This document shows positions 11,801 to 21,245 of a DNA stretch of 64,000 nucleotides, piece by piece. Source of the DNA: Nemertoderma westbladi (lineage: Eukaryota > Xenacoelomorpha > Nemertodermatida > Nemertodermatidae); assembly GCA_032718475.1 (NCBI GenBank), contig JAUCBJ010008389.1, forward strand, positions 103,568 through 167,567, given 5' to 3'. Made by a program: the position numbers and the translations under genes. How positions within the stretch are numbered: position 1 is the first letter of the stretch; the number at the start of each line of letters is the position of its first letter. Below the pieces are notes generated by a model. The model had not been told where the DNA came from and did not search any database. It saw only the letters and a list, made by a program, of their open reading frames with translations.

Positions 11801-13762
11801 ACTTCTCAAGGGGAGGACAGCGGGAAAGACACTGACAGATCTTATGTCAATAAAATGCCTAAAGATCAGGTAAGTAAATCCGAGTCTCGACCCAATGACA
11901 GAAGGGAACCGGTACAAAAAACCCTTCCTACGTCTCCTAAAAGAATTCAGGTGAGAAAGCCCGAGGAAAGAACAAGTGTGCACCACATAGCACAGGTTAA
12001 AGTAAGTAACATCAAGCCGAAATGTGTGCTGTGCGACGGGCCCCACCGTTTAAATGCGTGTGATAAATTCCTGAGGAAATCACTAAAGGATAGACGTGAA
12101 GTCATGTGGGATAAGCGGTTGTGTTATAATTGCCTCAGACGAGGACACCAACGGCGAACCTGTAACTCCGACGCAAGGTGTGCAAAGTGCGGCGCAAAAC
12201 ATCATATCTTGTTACACACGGAATTCGAACGAAGCAGCCCGAGTCAGGTAAGTGAGTCCGAACTACATGTCCAATTCAGTGATGTGAACGACACTGATCA
12301 ATCTGAGATGGAAGGATTCTATACGGACGAGTTCTCCGACCAAAACGAATCCTGTTACCTAATAAACACCACCGCAGTGTATCGAGCACTCGTGTATGAA
12401 AAAGACACAGACAGCGACCTCACCCTAACTACTTCAGATCAACAACCATCTTGGAAAGCGCCAACTTCCAATATAGGAATCCGAGAATTTCCTGTAGTCC
12501 AGTTACGGGTCCACGGACCTCAGAAGAGCTATATAGTGAACGCCCTCCTGGACTCCGGTAGCACAGGAACATTCATCGATAAAGAACTAGCCGAAGTCAT
12601 CTTTGCTGGACAACCCATGTTCCGAACCAAGCTAAACATGTCAGGAATCATGCAAGTTTGGAAATCTACAGTAACAGCTGATTATTATGTAGGCGCGTTG
12701 TCCACCCCCCAGGACGAACTAGGAGAACATAGCATAAGGTCAGTGAAAATGGTGGCTATAAAGAACTTCGCTACTACTCAAGCAGACCTTTATAATTGGG
12801 ACGAGGATGAGAGCATCCAACATCTTAACATACCTCGATTCCAGACTGATTATCCTGGAGTGCAAATACTCATCGGCCAAAACGCGCATGAGGCGCTGGA
12901 GACATTAGAGAAACGACCTGCTCAACCGCAGCCACTACAGACCTATGCGGTAAGAACTAGAGTAGGTTGGTACCTTACTGGACCTTCCCGTAGAATGCTC
13001 AGGGAAAGACTGCTTCAAGATCGCGTCTGCCAGGTGAGTGAATGGGAAGATGATACTAGTGAGGGAGACGACCCAACTGAGGGAACACCACACTCCTCAG
13101 ATAATGACAATCTTAGCTCCAATGTAGATCAATGGAGATATTGCCCCAAGAAGTTTAATCCAACGGACATCGCTTTCAGAGGAGCGACTCCTCAAGAACT
13201 GACAGATACTATAGACCGGTTAGGTGAACCCGACTTCCTGAGTAAGGAGAATGAATGGCCTCCCCATCTTACTCCGACTGAGATTAGACCAGCCAAGGGA
13301 GCGGAGAAAGTCGAACCTGAAACCCGGACGGGTGGATCGGAGTTATTTGAACCCGGGATAGATCTGTCGGTATTACATGTTGCCAGGGACGACGCCGTGG
13401 ATCTGGGCCTCCCCTCCGCGAGTGGATCCTTCATGAAGATCAGAGAGAGCGATTGGAGCTCTGGAACATCAGACGTCTCTCAGGGACTCTCACCTCTCCT
13501 GCAGAGAGCGACGGACCACTATAGCTCCTGGAATCGGCTTTGTGACGCCGTCATATACTTTGAGCGATGTTTCTATCGTCACTATTCCAGGACGAAGAGG
13601 AAACCTGGAATTGTATTCAGGATGCAGCGACTCAATCACCCAGTCGGTCGTTTGTGTTTATCGGAAGGGAATGGAGGACTCTCCGGAAACTGTGGAAGGC
13701 AAGATTCTCTTCCCACGACCACCTCCCTAATCCTTCAAACATCTAGGGACTCCATAACGTAA
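8813..13762 (+). CDS. BEL/Pao gag-protease polyprotein with RT deleted
   Basis: An uninterrupted 1649-codon frame starts at an ATG. Residues ~1-750 are charged and low in complexity, with an Ala/Glu-rich tandem repeat near 395-445. Residues ~790-905 resemble the BEL-type capsid domain (DUF1759). CCHC knuckles follow near 1070-1125, the clearest being CYNCLRRGHQRRTC. The aspartic protease has LLDSGSTGTFID near 1245, and the usual VGWYLTGP close of that region is near 1384. RT should follow. Instead about 55 acidic residues lead straight to the end of RNase H (WRYCPKKFNPTD near 1440) and a short pre-integrase region. RT, most of RNase H and integrase are missing with the frame kept. The product could still make Gag and protease but not copy itself. 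Confidence 0.85.
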   Translation: MSDTKQNLSDSLLDVTICDSDRDVQPSGHKSSSPPTVRKVIPPVVITEPRLVQHRRSIIGTRAQVKRDQKAAEQQQPTSQELIPQRPSSSSSEDTVELTPESGAEMTDAVYTDPLLILPAAVLAGLLIAVEEHQIDWARSQRSTRDSYAGYTSEELKSIVESQWNFPGPGLPFDLSEAAWEDIHRMGVAKETIDPAVWKRSAAGYAQGFFSSMERIEKQLFQQPQGPQEQGSLLYQVRERVLRIRLILSAFEEASKRKQDTSLQVAVKTWFQRVSRQVQGAAQWKAQLEERSTHGESTDATFSQVESEATAEKPHKRDAIDIYLSDYQRFLGDEELRRRLEGLSPNSEGAKLVLDAIDVDRLAANQAKFDEQLRIAREQEEQVKKKRIEDRKTTAVAAAVAAAEAERKAALAIAEAAAETERKAALAIAEAVVEAERRASEEATQLELEILQEKQDNFNKQLTASNMQMMSRSTPKRQGYTSSEEGDTTDTEGGGNRSRPSRRKRTFHRQKLPDLPPAVRRQLNNTKVGSTESTDQIITIERLPTIVDEPEIIRPVLEITPSVIDIPVLPETTSKFPLHSTKLPVPRRTAPDTVQVLDPERIIHNLSPVVPRPPATTLADPVSAVDWVDERRRGMDILLGEMKENRIRSSQQVRELEGTVQHLKGTVRESKLELQEVQQNIALERDKLVNLQKGIPPPPVTMCQPVRSEVSHAQGVEPTRIYTASEVETPIVNPIKGNYRPVDSDIPYRLDHNPRNLYTDTSILNSTMAQESFTRQMARTEARQAVKVGEIVKFNGDEMKWLPFNEYYKDNIQNSVLSNGEKLRYLIECLEGSPKLMALRFIGHPDGLRQVWDTLNIRYGNRNNIAGYLYAKLVAPRKFISSGIIEFSDEIQESCRQLDWLGKSHEYQSAMVIRAVASALPKGGVGTRWDRKVLYMMEQQRRDPTMADLMSFLDGEVKLQLLRQSREKTLENKVSEKPVSRRRVTPVCYTDDGESQTSQGEDSGKDTDRSYVNKMPKDQVSKSESRPNDRREPVQKTLPTSPKRIQVRKPEERTSVHHIAQVKVSNIKPKCVLCDGPHRLNACDKFLRKSLKDRREVMWDKRLCYNCLRRGHQRRTCNSDARCAKCGAKHHILLHTEFERSSPSQVSESELHVQFSDVNDTDQSEMEGFYTDEFSDQNESCYLINTTAVYRALVYEKDTDSDLTLTTSDQQPSWKAPTSNIGIREFPVVQLRVHGPQKSYIVNALLDSGSTGTFIDKELAEVIFAGQPMFRTKLNMSGIMQVWKSTVTADYYVGALSTPQDELGEHSIRSVKMVAIKNFATTQADLYNWDEDESIQHLNIPRFQTDYPGVQILIGQNAHEALETLEKRPAQPQPLQTYAVRTRVGWYLTGPSRRMLRERLLQDRVCQVSEWEDDTSEGDDPTEGTPHSSDNDNLSSNVDQWRYCPKKFNPTDIAFRGATPQELTDTIDRLGEPDFLSKENEWPPHLTPTEIRPAKGAEKVEPETRTGGSELFEPGIDLSVLHVARDDAVDLGLPSASGSFMKIRESDWSSGTSDVSQGLSPLLQRATDHYSSWNRLCDAVIYFERCFYRHYSRTKRKPGIVFRMQRLNHPVGRLCLSEGNGGLSGNCGRQDSLPTTTSLILQTSRDSIT

Positions 13763-16700
13763 CAACATATGGAGTGGGTGTGTGACTCTATTATTTTATA
13801 TTATTATTATTATTTTTATATTTATGTATGTATTACTATGTAATTTTATTATAATCGTTTTATTTAATTTAGTAGAATATTATTTAGCGATTATTTTGTA
13901 GAATAGTGCAATATATTCGTGTTTATTATGTACATACTTACTTATATTATATTTAGTGCGACGGCGAAGAAATAATTATTTTTCTCTTTCCTTACTGTCC
14001 GTATTATATTATAAATACGTAACTACAGTAAGATGAAATGTCTGTACTTATTAAAGTACAATAAAGCCACTACTATATTTAAGTATTATTGGTAGGCAGA
14101 GTATTAGGAATGCAAAGTTCAGATCCTCGTGTCTCGGCTAAACCAAGCTCTGGGTAGACCTTGGAAACGACTTGCCTCTTCACACTGACATTGCTTCGTG
14201 CGATATTGCTCTCATACCGTATATTAAATAATACATATAGTAGCGTGATGTCCCTTTAACAGTAGCGTATAACGCAAAATAAATCTGTTAAACCCTTTGA
14301 CCATCTGTAATTCTAGTCGATTAAGATATCGTGGCACCCACCGATATACTTGAAAGACAAATTATAGAATCAGTGGTTAACGTCCCCAGACAAGTTCTGG
14401 AATAAATCGGTGCCCATCTCAAATATTAATTAGTTAATATTTACAAATCAAATAAGTCAAAATCTGTAAAATTCAGATCCTTCAACAATTCTAGTCAATT
14501 AAGATATCGTAGCATTTACCGATATTCTTAAAAAAGACAATTGTCATAGAATTAAGGATCTTGTGTCCCTAGACATGTTCTAGAATCAAAATATGTCCAT
14601 TTAATTATCAAATAATAAAATTTCAGGGAATAAATTTAAATTCATGTCTTTTAATGAATTTAATAAATTGCCATTTTTACGCAATTTATAAAGTTCCCAA
14701 AATTCCATTAATTAATAGATCAAGGGAGCGGAGATTTATCTTATCATGCGTATGAGTGTGTGAAAGTCTCCCAAACATAGTCAATAGCCGATAAAATTCA
14801 TAAAGTCATGTATAAAACAGAACATTGACTATTAAAGAATACTATTAAATAACATCCCAGATCTGTATGCATTGGAATTACTCTAATTCTACCGCTAGCT
14901 TTGCATAATGTCACCATAGCAACAACCACGCTAGAATTAGAATTGAGTTAAAAGAACAATAGAAAGCTTGTCCCATTAAATAGCATAGGGAATAAATAGC
15001 GCACTACTAGTATCCAAGGATACATAATAATACAGTGACATTCTGGAAGGTATTGACTAACGGACAAATTGCCCGAATGTGTGTAATTTGTGACAAGTTG
15101 TGTGTGTGGTATTTGTGAGTTTATAGGTGAATGTTACTGCTAAGGTGTGTTTACAGTAGCCAGTCGCAATCGTAAAGTAACCTAACTCTCCAAGGAATAC
15201 CTGAAGTACATCTAAGCCTTTGGGACGGACAGTCGAGTGACTTGTGCCAGTTGTCGTTGTCGTTGTGCGGCTACGTCGTTGGCGAAAGTACGGCGGCGAC
15301 GACACATCGGCGCTGAGGATCTCGTCCTGTCCGGGGGTTGATTGAGGTAGGCAGCGACGCCCGCTCGCCTAAATATAAACTCATTATAATATGGATAAAC
15401 TCATATATAGCAGATATGACGGAGTTGATAGAAGATGGTCTTGTCATCCTATCGATTTACACAATACGGACTATGTCGGCTATATATCCTGCCCAGCGGA
15501 GTCGGAACCATAAACGGAAATTCGAATGCGAAAATTCTATTCGAAATCGACTCGAAAGAAAAGACACTTAAGAAACAAATGGACGCGGTAACTCCAACGT
15601 ATATTTGGAATTCTTGATAGAAGCATTGTAACAACAAATAAATATCACCCGCGTTTACCCTACCAGACGTGCGTCTTTGGTATTATTACGATAAATGCCC
15701 TAGACCCAACTAATAAACGGAAAGACATAAACATCCACGTAAACCGAAACTTGTTGACGTATCACCTATGCTCACTCGGTTCGAACGATCCTGGAGTAAA
15801 CCTACGATCAGAGTCCCGGAATACTCGGTCAAACCTCCTCATTCCTTAGTTGGACCTCAGACCTGCGATCTTGGTGGTGTCGCGGATCCTCGCGGACTGT
15901 ATTCACTGTTCAAAGATCTAGTGCTACCCTAACAATTAATCGGTAACACTCCGACAGTGATTTCTAGCTAGCCGCCCATCTTACCTAGCCGGATTGTGAC
16001 GCGGACACCTAATATCACTATCCAACCGTATGGTCGTCCACGTTTAACGCGATACAACCCCTCATCAAGGTGAAGGAGAGCGTTGTACGAAACGAGTTAA
16101 ACGCTATTTTATAAAGATCAAAAAGGAAACCTGCGTTTGTTCAGATAAACGTAAGTTATAACAGTGAGTCCAATCGATAAACGAATTGGCCTTATCTCAA
16201 TTCGATTGGGAAATCCAGAATCTCTAAGAAGTTATCGAACTTGGACGATCCTATTCTCTGCGAGAGTTTTTGGATGAACGTATCCAGCTACGAGCGGAGG
16301 AAAATCAGCTCGAGGAGAAGCAGATCGAAACGGCAGATACCTCGACCACAATCCTACACCTTCTGATGCAATCATATTGCACCCTTCACCCAGGAGTTAT
16401 GGCCCTCCTAGTAAAGTGGCTCCCCCCAAAGAGAAAAAGACTCTTGCTAGCCTCAAAAAACTGCGTAAACGCCGTCTGCGTAAGAAAGACTAACTGTTTA
16501 GAGTATCTTTATGTTTTTAGAAACTGTGATTTTTATATTTTATAGACTGAAAATCCCATTTTCTGGGAGCGGTGTAAAAGCCTTTGCTGAATTGCCCCGT
16601 TATTTTTATTATCTTTTACATTAAAATACTCTGTAGTTGATTTAATAAGTGTAAGAGACCGTATTATTGCTGTATCGGTGTTTTTAGAGGATCTAAGACC

Positions 16701-17056
16701 TATTTCCTCCGTATGTGTACTGTGAAAGGCATATTTTATGATTCTATGGCAATTCGTGACGCAAAGGGGTGATAGCTACTCTTGAACAGTAGTTACTATG
16801 ACTACGGTTAACAGCTGACATTCATACGTGTTGATTTCCTTTGTTCTACGGCGTCTCTCAGTTCAGTCAGCCAATTAGAGCGTTTTGTGGCTCCTTGTAC
16901 AGAAAATTTCCGAGAAATGACGCAATGCCTATGTGCAGTGTTTACATTCAGTCCTGAGCCAAAGAAAGAACGGCTTGAAAGTATTTTGTGCTTTACTGTT
17001 TTTAGTCTTACACTAGTAGGTTTAATTACAAGGACATATATCCTTTAACTACCTGA
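13763..17056. other. Noncoding 3' region of the BEL-like element, with gene-like debris
   Basis: The first ~300 bp are AT-rich. Two diverged copies of a ~120-bp unit lie at about 14307-14426 and 14481-14603 (AATTCTAGTCRATTAAGATATCGT). Near 16250-16500, short stretches read like protein (a Glu/Gln-rich coiled-coil piece, then a basic KKLRKRRLRKKD tail in another frame), divided by a stop and a frame change. I see no integrase and no polypurine tract before the right 751-bp repeat. TATATCCTTTAA at 17037-17048 is the inverse of 6621-6632. Confidence 0.5.
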
Positions 17057-17807
17057 CTCATGGAATCACTGCTAACTGATCATACATACTGACTGCTGAA
17101 ACATTGCAAACTCGTAACAATCAGTGTTCAATTGTTGTTTTATACTGCTATTTACTGTCAGTTCTTCATAATATGGTTGATGAATTATTATATTTGGAAT
17201 AACGATAAATAACCCCGAAACCCAATATTCTTGATATACCGAAGGTAAGAGAGAAAGGTTACCAATAACGATTGTGACTTATGTTGAAGTGGTTTGAAGT
17301 GAATCTAATGTTATTTGATAGACCCTACATGAGTCAGCCTGTGTTCCTTTTATATGTGACTAAAATCAGTGAAGATTGGCAGATTAGTGTGCAGTATTGT
17401 GCAGCATTGTGTATGAGTGAGTCTGTTAAAGAAGCAATTCCTAAAGAATGCGCCATATATGTGAATTATAATTAAGCCATATCGTTGTGAGTAGTTTAAG
17501 TCATAACTCTGTTTATATAGATAAAGCGCCACGTCCTAAAGGAACTGTTAATATTCCCGAAGGTGAATAATATTGTCAGAGATTATATAATACTGTCAGT
17601 CGAATAATACATTAGGCTTACATAGCAATAAAATTAAACCGTCGAACCCAATCTCCCGGGAATCTCCAGCGGGTGAATGGTCGCGCACGGATTGGTTTCG
17701 ACTAGTGTAGTGAATCAAATACTTGTCATAGACTAAAAACAGATTTAATATCTAGAAGACATCTTAATTTGGTGGGTTAAACTGCCAAAGGTCTGAAAGC
17801 GCGAACA
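17057..17807. repeat. 751-bp direct repeat, right copy (possible LTR)
   Basis: It matches 5870-6620 almost perfectly and ends ...GCGCGAACA. It is followed directly by sequence from inside the duplicated BEL/Pao relic (CTGGCAAACTCCCAG). Confidence 0.7.
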
Positions 17808-17808
17808 A

Positions 17809-18091
17809 CTGGCAAACTCCCAGTAGTAGTCTGCCCCTACAAGTAGTTGTACTGGAAATGTATCATGTGAGTCTGACATTAATGTAGGATCTGCGAGATC
17901 TGTTGCCTTGAGTGAAAGTTTTGCTCTCCATTCACTAGAAGTTATATTATTTTGTAATGGCTCACATATTTTTGGTACAACAACTGCTTCTATAGCAGCA
18001 ATTGACCCATTCCGCAACAACAAGTTTACTTTGAATATCCGGTGATTTAGCGCAACCTTCTTGCCTCCACCAAATCCTTGAACGGACATTC
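17809..18091 (-). pseudogene. Second copy of the BEL/Pao protease fragment
   Basis: On the minus strand it encodes the same protease-region segment as 5222-5505 (opening MSVQGFGGGKKVALNH, with one Gln/Arg difference soon after). It is cut off where the 751-bp repeat begins. It is part of the 17809-18380 duplication. Confidence 0.75.
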
Positions 18092-18271
18092 TTTCTTATC
18101 CAATTGGCCTTAAATTATGCTCGTTAACAAATTCTTGTGTAATGAATGTCCAACAGTCTTCATAGAGCATCAACTTGTGATATTCTGAGAGACAAAGTAT
18201 TCTGCTACACGTTTAGTATAGAAGCTAAACTTCTTAGTGTAAATAGCTTTAGTAACCATCAACCAAACGCA

Positions 18272-18695
18272 GGTAAAGTACGTGACGCGCATAAATTTTA
18301 AAATATATTTTTTTTAATGTAAGTCCAAAATCCAGCGAATTGAGCACCTTGAGGTAATAAATGAGTCCGCAGCAGCCAAGAGGTAATATTGCTGTTTCCA
18401 AAACAGCCTTTATTGACATTTCAAACTTAACAATATTGAGGGAATTTGATGTAAAACAAAGTAAAGTACGTGAGGTAGACATATCGTTTTGCAGGCTTCA
18501 GTTGCGGGTGGATAGAGTTGTCATCCAATAGACGCCGAGCTCCGGGTGGCCTGATGGGCAGGATTCACAGTGTGTGATGCGCTGGCACTGCTTAAGTGGT
18601 CAGTTATAGTCCATACAACTGTCACCTACTTTACGAAAAAAAAATTTTATGTCACGTACTTTACGAAAAAATATTTTTATGTCACGTACTTTACC
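18272..18695. mobile_element. MITE with GGTAAAGTACGTGAC ends
   Basis: It starts GGTAAAGTACGTGAC and ends GTCACGTACTTTACC, 424 bp. Further copies of the terminal word lie inside or beside it (about 18465, 18620, 18650) and at about 18836, suggesting nested or tandem insertions of one family. Confidence 0.55.
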
Positions 18696-18699
18696 ATTG

Positions 18700-19590
18700 T
18701 AAATGTGTCAAAAGCACAGAATTTTCGAGAAATGTTCTACGCAAAACATGTAAATATACTTTAATATTGTAGATTCCACTTTTAGTTACCTTGGAGCTAA
18801 ATTTGACTTTATAAAATAAAATAATACATATTTTTGGTAAAGTACGTGACATTCAAATTGCCTCATGCAAAAATCAAAAATATTAGTCAGTCAACTCGTT
18901 TTAGATCATGAACAACGTGGCATCGCATTCCCAAAATGTATATATTCCATCTGAAAAGGCTGAAAATAGCAAAACTGTATTGCATTATATCAAATTTTCA
19001 AAATACAAAATGTCTCTAATTTTTAAAAAAAAGTTGAAATTTTAACGCACCAGCTACCAGAGCAATTTACGATACTAGAATTTATATATTTGAGATTTAT
19101 AGTTTCAGATTCGTATTCTGCGATAAATTTCGATCTAGTAAAAGTTCACAAAAGCCAACCATACCTAATTTTTAGAAATGAGCCCTTGGTTGACGTTATC
19201 GTGGAACGTGCCAAATACAGTTGACGTCAATCAATTTAACCGTGAGTAATATTCTGTAGAAATTCTGGGGTGTGTCTATAGAAATTTATATAGACCGCAT
19301 TAATCGCCACCGCAAGCTGTTACCACTTACGTCAACCAATTTAAGCGTAAATAAATATTTCCATTGAAATTTAGGAAGTTTTTCAAAAAAAAAATTATCT
19401 CAGGACAATAGCGATTAAACCGGTTGAGTGGTTAAAATATACCCGTTATCCCGATAGCCCATCATTATATTATAAATACGTCGTAAAATACTTTATTTCA
19501 TCATTCGGGTTAATTGATTATTTCATATTTTTTCGTGCATTGTTTTAGCACAATATTATTGATTATTTTTACACTTAATATTTCACAAAA
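18700..19590. other. AT-rich noncoding stretch
   Basis: No gene is recognised. It holds one further GGTAAAGTACGTGAC word near 18836 and leads into the right-end Polinton gene. Confidence 0.5.
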
Positions 19591-19597
19591 TTTGTCG

Positions 19598-20281
19598 ATG
19601 GAATCTGTGAAACCGCCACAATCAAAAATGACGCCATTAAGTGGTAGCTCTACTAGCAGTGTACCCACCCCATACGTAACAGTGGCTACGGGTAAGAGTT
19701 CGTGGAGTCTCGAGTGTTTGGAAGAAGGAATAGAAATAAAAGCATTTAATGGGAAATACGTTTGATTCAATCGTTGGGGTGATGCCAACAAAGGACGCAA
19801 TGTCGTGCAAGAATCGGTAAGTCTTACTTACCAGAACATAAGATTCCTATTTGACTTCCTCAATTATAAGAAAATAGCTATTGAATATTATAAGGAATAC
19901 ACCAGAGGTAATTTGTTTATAACACCCATAAATCACGCGTACTTACGCATTGGGAAAAACGGCGCATCAATCTTTATCTCGCGAAGAATTCTAGATGTCT
20001 TACAAAACATCTACGCCAAAGCCGTTCTTTCCCGTATTGAACCAAAAAAGAAGGAAATTCACGATGAGAATTTTATGGAGTTCGAAGATTGTGGGTACAT
20101 TGGATATATCTACGACTTTGAAGGGCAACGATTTGTCGGCGTTTGGGAAGCGGATGATATAGGTAGACAGCGGAAGGGTGTTCTATATTACAATGGGTTG
20201 AATCTCAGAGCGGATGAATTCTGTTTGCTCGACTTTAACATAGATAAGAATGTCAGGAGAATATCGACGAGGTTAGTATAA
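19598..20281 (+). pseudogene. Polinton right-end gene, 5' part, with in-frame TGA
   Basis: The ATG at 19598 opens a frame that meets TGA at 19763-19765 and continues in the same frame to 20281. The join reads smoothly on both sides of the stop (...FNGKYV, stop, FNRWGDANKG...), so I infer a point nonsense mutation. The C-terminal end runs into the TIR, where another frame takes over and continues to 20853. I infer one gene of about 415 codons now carrying two lesions. The product is unknown; its position and orientation suit a Polinton-specific protein. Confidence 0.5.
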
Positions 20282-20316
20282 GGTACACATCGATCGTTAA
20301 CGAAAACGGGATATAT

Positions 20317-20853
20317 TTGTCCCACAACTTCGACACCAAGGTTATTTTCATCCCTCGAAACAACGCAAATGTCAAGATAATTAAGGAATTACAGAAGTAC
20401 GCGGGCCACTATATTCCGACTGGGTGTGACTTTCTACCGATTAAAAAGTTAGTTGTTGAGGCTGCGATTGATGAATTAGCGGGCGAGGAACCCATGAAAG
20501 TGGAAATGCTGAACAACGCTAGTCAGCTGAAGACGTCCGAAGCAGTAAAAGTCACTGCTAAGAAAATGGATGAGAAAAAAATCTGGTTGCCGACGATTGC
20601 GGAAAGTGAACTAAGAGGCAGCGCTGAAAAAAAGAATGATTATAAGGATATTGATACCCTCGTTGGGGGTGTGAGCGCTCAGATGAAGATGAAAACACCT
20701 AAAGCCATGAAAGAACAAGCGCTTAAGCGAAAAATTGATCTCGTCGTGAATAAAACACCTAGCTATGAGTATGAAGATATCAGCGACTTTGAAGAGGACA
20801 TCGTGGATGATGAAGTCATACCTCAAATAAAGAAGATTAAACATTCAGTGTGA
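20317..20853 (+). pseudogene. Polinton right-end gene, 3' part (inside the TIR)
   Basis: A 178-codon open frame opens at TTG. The frame is actually open further back, to about 20244, overlapping the end of the preceding frame, which suggests a frameshift near 20270-20282 where an ~11-bp interruption would explain the break. It is basic and Lys/Glu-rich with a DFEEDIVDDE acidic patch near the C-terminus. It is duplicated in inverted orientation at 1316-1852. The function is not recognised. Confidence 0.5.
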
Positions 20854-21140
20854 ATATTTCGAGCGGTAGAAACTTTATTATTATAAATAGGTCGCGTTCG
20901 TAGGTGGTGTCGCTGTATCGAGTCAGACATGGTTAAATAATTATTATTATTTTGTGGTAGAAAATTATAAATTTGTTAAATTATTTGTTGGTATAATTAA
21001 TTATCGGTTGAAATATTTGTTGGTATAATGATAATATTATAAATACAATAACCTTACTTCGTCGTAGCTCGCCCCACTACTCATTAATGGCACCCATATG
21101 CTAAGGCTTCACTCGCTTCATGGCTCGCCCCATTTTTTCA

Positions 21141-21245
21141 ATGTTGGAAGGAATGATGGGGATGTTGGGTGATGGTGGTGGTGGTAATGATGCTGAGGAT
21201 GAGGAAGAAGACTGGGCGGATGGCGATAGCGGGATAAGCGGGTGA
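21141..21245 (+). CDS. Small acidic ORF inside the right TIR
   Basis: ATG to TGA, 34 residues: a Met/Gly-rich start, a Gly run, then an Asp/Glu-rich tail. The inverted copy in the left TIR (about 915-1030) keeps the frame but has TAG in place of the Trp codon. It may be a genuine micro-gene or chance; expression is unknown. Confidence 0.2.
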   Translation: MLEGMMGMLGDGGGGNDAEDEEEDWADGDSGISG

